Below are positions 60,992-64,000 of a DNA stretch of 64,000 bases, in pieces. The stretch is taken from NCBI GenBank assembly GCA_934597585.1, contig CAKTSA010000006.1, positions 1 through 64,000 on the forward strand, written 5' to 3'. Numbering within the stretch: the first letter of the stretch is position 1; each line of letters starts with the position of its first letter. Made by a program: the position numbers and the translations under genes. The notes beneath the pieces were generated by a model, which saw only the letters and a list, made by a program, of their open reading frames with translations, was not told the origin of the DNA and made no database searches. The stretch comes from an uncultured Oscillospiraceae bacterium (GTDB taxonomy: Bacteria > Bacillota > Clostridia > Oscillospirales > Oscillospiraceae).

Positions 60992-61432
60992 ATGCAGCGC
61001 ATTGAAAACTATGTAAACCTGGAATTCCTCAGCCGCAGCAGCAACGAGGGGTTTGCCCGGGTGGCGGCGGCGGGCTTCGCGGCGCAGCTGGACCCTACGC
61101 TGGACGAGCTGGGGGACATCAAGACCGCTGTCAGCGAGGCGGTCACCAACGCCATCGTCCACGGCTATCCGGATCAGCTGGGGAGGATCGTGGTGAAGCT
61201 GAAGCTGCTGGAGAACAACACGTTGGAGATCACTGTCCGGGACTGGGGCGCGGGGATCGAGAACATCCAGCAGGCCCGGCAGCCGATGTTCACCACCGGC
61301 GGTGAGGAACGCAGCGGTATGGGCTTTACCATCATGGAGAGCTTTATGGACAAGCTGGTGGTCAAGTCAGTGCCGGGGCGGGGGACCACCGTCACCATGC
61401 GGAAGCGGATCTCGCCCCGCATGAAGCGATGA
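60992..61432 (+). CDS. spoIIAB: Anti-sigma F factor / kinase SpoIIAB
   Basis: A 146-residue GHKL-type kinase that holds sigma-F inactive and phosphorylates SpoIIAA. The N-box is TAVSEAVTNAIVHGYPDQ, the G1 box is RDWGAGIENI, and the G2 region is ERSGMGFTIMESFMD. GAGGAG precedes the ATG at 60992. Its stop overlaps the sigF start by four bases. Confidence 0.95.
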   Translation: MQRIENYVNLEFLSRSSNEGFARVAAAGFAAQLDPTLDELGDIKTAVSEAVTNAIVHGYPDQLGRIVVKLKLLENNTLEITVRDWGAGIENIQQARQPMFTTGGEERSGMGFTIMESFMDKLVVKSVPGRGTTVTMRKRISPRMKR

Positions 61433-62133
61433 GCGAGATGTTCGCGCTGCTGGAGCGGGCGCAGGGGGGAGACGACGAAGCCTGCCAGCAGGTATTGACG
61501 GAGAACAGCGGCCTGATCTGGTCCATCGTCAAGCGCTACTACGGCTGCGGTGTGGAGACGGACGACCTGTATCAGCTGGGGTGCATCGGCTTCATCAAGG
61601 CGGTGAAGGGATTTGATCTGAACTACGGCACGCAGTTTTCCACCTACGCGGTGCCGAAAATAGCCGGTGAGATCCGGCGTTTTCTGCGGGATGACGGCGC
61701 CATCAAGGTGGGGCGGACCATCCGGGAGAAGGGCCAGACCCTCTGGTCGGCCCGGGAGCGGCTGCGGCATCAGCTGGGCCGGGAGGCGAGAGTGTCAGAA
61801 CTGTCGGAGGCCACGGGTATGTCGGTGGAGGAGATCGCCAGCATCGACCTGGCCACCGTGGCGCCGGAATCCCTGCAGCAGGAGACGGCGGAGGGGCTGA
61901 CGCTGGAATCTACCCTGGGCACCGACGCGGAGGAGGAGCGGCTGGTGGAGAGCATCGCCCTGCGGGAGGCCATCGACACCCTGCCGGAAAAGGAGAGGAT
62001 GACGATCCTGCTGCGGTTTTTCAAGGGGTTGACACAGGAGCAGACGGCCCGGATCGTGGGGGTGTCTCAGGTGCAGATATCCCGGCTGGAGCACCGGGGG
62101 CTGGAAAAGCTCCGGAAGCTGCTGGCGGATTGA
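61429..62133 (+). CDS. sigF: RNA polymerase sporulation sigma factor SigF
   Basis: Forespore-specific sigma factor, 234 residues. Region 2 has DDLYQLGCIGFIKAVKGFDL and FSTYAVPKIAGEIRRFLRDD; region 3 follows; region 4 has LPEKERMTILLRFFKGLTQE and the helix-turn-helix TARIVGVSQVQISRLEHRG. It overlaps spoIIAB by four bases. Its last 113 bases overlap the 3' end of the convergent DUF4130 gene. Confidence 0.96.
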   Translation: MSEMFALLERAQGGDDEACQQVLTENSGLIWSIVKRYYGCGVETDDLYQLGCIGFIKAVKGFDLNYGTQFSTYAVPKIAGEIRRFLRDDGAIKVGRTIREKGQTLWSARERLRHQLGREARVSELSEATGMSVEEIASIDLATVAPESLQQETAEGLTLESTLGTDAEEERLVESIALREAIDTLPEKERMTILLRFFKGLTQEQTARIVGVSQVQISRLEHRGLEKLRKLLAD

Positions 62134-62899
62134 CGTCCTGCTGCCGGGATTCGTAGTCGTCGGGGAGGAACTCCGTCATGGTGCCGCGGTAGCGCTTGGG
62201 CATGAAGGTGTTCTGGCAGCGGGGGTTATAGCGCTCCTTGATGGCAATGGTCTCATAGAAGCGCTTCCACAGGCGGCGGAACTGGACCTCTTCGTCGCCG
62301 GGGAGGGCCAGCTGCAGACTGTCGACGGTGAGGAGCCGGGAGTGGCGGTCGGCGTAGACCAGCAGCTCCTTGTGGGTGCGGTCGTAGAGGAAGAAGGCCT
62401 CGTTGGCGTAGCGGTCACAGAAGTGGCGCCGCAGCAGGGGGAGGACCCGGTTCTTCGGCTCGATCTCCGCGCCGAGGACGCCGCTATAGTCCGAAAAACG
62501 CACGAAGCCGCGGAGCTTCTCCAGCTCGCCGCTCATGTGGCGCAGCGCTTTGGCCACGGGGTAGTACACCGGGTCGGCGGTGTTGCGGAGAAAGGCGGGG
62601 CCTTCGTCGTAGAGCTTTTTGATCAGGGCGTACAGCCGGGATTCCTTTTCCGGCAGGCAGGTGAGAAAGGCACGCCGCACCACATCCGCCGCCATTCTGG
62701 AGCGCTGCAGGAGGCTGTTGTATACCCGGTCGGCATGTGCCTTCTGCGTCACCACATAGCGGACTTCATACAGAGACCAGCATTCCTCATCGCCGGAAAA
62801 GGCGATGGGGAATTCTTTATGTACATAGCTTTCAAATACGCAGCAGAGAAAGCCTTCGAAGGTGCCGTCGTATTGAAAGACCACATCGCGCCATGCCAT
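62021..62899 (-). CDS. DUF4130 protein (TIGR03915, putative DNA metabolism protein)
   Basis: A 292-residue protein of the TIGR03915 family, which is almost always paired with the TIGR03916 radical SAM protein. Family stretches are VFQYDGTFEGFLCCVFESY, CLPEKESRLYALIKKLYDEG, RRHFCDRYANEAFFLYDRTH and the terminal FMPKRYRGTMTEFLPDDYES. The last 40 or so residues form a proline/alanine-rich tail that reads antisense through the end of sigF; this looks like an extension after loss of the ancestral stop. It starts six bases after its partner gene. Confidence 0.85.
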   Translation of the reverse strand: MAWRDVVFQYDGTFEGFLCCVFESYVHKEFPIAFSGDEECWSLYEVRYVVTQKAHADRVYNSLLQRSRMAADVVRRAFLTCLPEKESRLYALIKKLYDEGPAFLRNTADPVYYPVAKALRHMSGELEKLRGFVRFSDYSGVLGAEIEPKNRVLPLLRRHFCDRYANEAFFLYDRTHKELLVYADRHSRLLTVDSLQLALPGDEEVQFRRLWKRFYETIAIKERYNPRCQNTFMPKRYRGTMTEFLPDDYESRQQDVNPPAASGAFPAPGAPAGISAPETPPRSGPSAPVSTP

Positions 62900-62905
62900 G
62901 ATCGG

Positions 62906-64000
62906 TCACCCCACTGCGTCGAACAGGGACAGCTGCTGCATTTCGCCGGAGGGCAGCATGCCGCGTTCGACCATTTTCAGCTGCTGGGTGATGGTGGCGG
63001 GGGAGAACCGGAGGCCCGGCGCGGCCTGGCCGTCACACAGCAGGAAATACTGGGCCCGCTTGACCACCACGCCCAGCTTTTTCAGATCCTCAAATCGGAG
63101 GTGGGCGGTGCGGCGGGCGGAGACGATGCGGCGGGCGCTGGTGGGGCCGATGCCGGGCACCCGCAGCAGCGTTTCGTAGTCAGCCCGCATGATCTCCACG
63201 GGGAATTGCTCCAGATGGGCCACCGCCCAGCTGCACTTGGGGTCCAGCTGGGGGTCGAAGTCCGGGTGGGCCTCATCCAGCAGCTCGTTGGCCTGGAAGC
63301 CGTAGAACCGCAGCAGCCAGTCCGCCTGATAGAGACGGTGTTCCCGCAGCAGGGGCGGCTTGGTATCCAGGGCGGGAAGGAGACTGTTCTCCACCACGGG
63401 GACATAGGCGGAGTAGAAGACACGCTTGAGACGGTACTTCTGATAGAGGGCCTCTGTCAGGTGAAGGATGTGCCGGTCGGTATCCCGGGTGGCGCCCACG
63501 ATCAGCTGAGTGCTCTGACCGGCGGGGGCGAAGGAGGGGGCATGCTTGTATTTCACCAGCTCCTGCTTGCTCTCGAAAACCTTGTCGCGGATCAGACCCA
63601 TGGGGCGCAGGATGGCCTCGCGGGTTTTGTCCGGGGCCAGGGTCTGGAGGCCCTGCTGGGAGGGCAGCTCGATGTTGACGCTCATGCGGTCGGCCAGCAG
63701 GCCCAGCTGCTGCACCAGCTCCGGCGAGGTGCCGGGGATGGCCTTGGCGTGGATGTAGCCGTTGAAGCCGTACTCCTGCCGCAGGATGCGCAGGGCGCGG
63801 ATCATCTGCTCGGTGGTGTAGTCGGCGCTGCGCAGCACGCCGGAGGAGAGGAAGAGCCCCTCGATATAGTTCCGCCGGTAGAAGCCGATGGTCAGCTCCG
63901 CCAGCTCGCGGGGGGTGAAGGCGGTGCGGCGGGTGTCGTTGGAGCGGCGGTTGACGCAGTATTTGCAGTCGTAGACGCAGCAGTTGGTCATCAGCACCTT
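62906..64000 (-). CDS. Radical SAM protein, putative DNA modification/repair (TIGR03916), truncated by window edge
   Basis: About 364 residues visible; the N-terminus lies beyond the window, since relatives have some 50 residues before the NCCVYDCKYC cluster. The radical SAM cluster is CVYDCKYC (Cys-x3-Cys-x2-Cys). Other features are IEGLFLSSGVLRSADYTTEQ, STQLIVGATRDTDRHIL, RVFYSAYVPV and a helix-hairpin-helix (LLRVPGIGPTSARRIVSA) near the C-terminus that suggests DNA binding. The family is predicted to act in DNA repair or modification, like spore photoproduct lyase relatives. It forms an operon with the DUF4130 gene. Confidence 0.88.
   Translation of the reverse strand, partial: KVLMTNCCVYDCKYCVNRRSNDTRRTAFTPRELAELTIGFYRRNYIEGLFLSSGVLRSADYTTEQMIRALRILRQEYGFNGYIHAKAIPGTSPELVQQLGLLADRMSVNIELPSQQGLQTLAPDKTREAILRPMGLIRDKVFESKQELVKYKHAPSFAPAGQSTQLIVGATRDTDRHILHLTEALYQKYRLKRVFYSAYVPVVENSLLPALDTKPPLLREHRLYQADWLLRFYGFQANELLDEAHPDFDPQLDPKCSWAVAHLEQFPVEIMRADYETLLRVPGIGPTSARRIVSARRTAHLRFEDLKKLGVVVKRAQYFLLCDGQAAPGLRFSPATITQQLKMVERGMLPSGEMQQLSLFDAVG

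Overview
The window is a chromosomal segment from a GC-rich, spore-forming, anaerobic Gram-positive bacterium, most likely Oscillospiraceae (Clostridium cluster IV; relatives of Oscillibacter, Flavonifractor or Dysosmobacter). The evidence is AGGAGG-type ribosome sites before almost every gene, TTGACA/TATAAT promoters, two T-box leaders, the spoIIAA-spoIIAB-sigF operon and yunB, pyruvate:ferredoxin oxidoreductase and electron-transfer flavoprotein (anaerobic metabolism), a type III glutamine synthetase and several dispersed palindromic repeats. Genus-level placement is inference. No rRNA, tRNA, CRISPR, prophage or complete insertion sequence was seen.

Layout. 1-3.3 kb: end of etfA, a small membrane protein, a lone serine recombinase and two unknown small proteins. 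3.4-7.9 kb: a UPF0340 gene, an ECF transporter S component divergent from a MocR/PdxR-type regulator, a GreA-like factor, a LysR regulator and a small membrane protein. 7.9-15.9 kb: HAD hydrolase, 3-methyladenine glycosylase, RarD-type transporter, LOG-family protein, YczE-type membrane protein, HIT protein, and a leader-controlled unit made of an alanine T-box, a chloramphenicol-acetyltransferase-like gene and alaS. 16-26.6 kb: DUF1275 protein, M18 aminopeptidase, tmk-mltG-U32 operon, CCA-adding enzyme, a YD-repeat lipoprotein divergent from murC, and a PrdX-type editing enzyme. 26.8-31 kb: a BlaI / BlaR1-like / lipoprotein operon in which the sensor has no penicillin-binding domain and instead carries a domain shared with the lipoprotein. 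31-36.4 kb: a large palindromic element, TrkH, a DUF6512-like protein, a purine permease, a nitrilase-family amidohydrolase and a short basic protein. 36.4-44 kb: the nitrogen-assimilation locus, with a three-gene glutamate synthase plus glnA and an ANTAR regulator on one strand and a divergent type III glutamine synthetase on the other; both leaders contain terminators. 44-53.3 kb: murD-yunB-ligA-GH13 and PFOR. 53.4-57.3 kb: small membrane proteins, L-serine dehydratase (two subunits), TauE/SafE exporter and MarR regulator. 57.4-64 kb: valine T-box and valS, the spoIIA operon, and a two-gene DNA-repair-like pair (DUF4130 plus radical SAM) that runs into the window edge.

How the genes work together. 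Nitrogen assimilation (GlnN, GlnA, split GltB) with an ANTAR antiterminator looks like one regulon controlled at transcription termination. The two aminoacyl-tRNA synthetases are each preceded by a T-box whose apparent specifier matches (GCC for Ala, GTC for Val). Cell-wall genes (murC, murD, mltG) and sporulation genes (yunB, spoIIA) are spread among housekeeping genes. The most unusual pieces are the BlaR1-like sensor with its partner lipoprotein, the CAT-like gene placed between the alanine T-box and alaS, and the DUF4130 gene whose 3' end reads antisense through the end of sigF.
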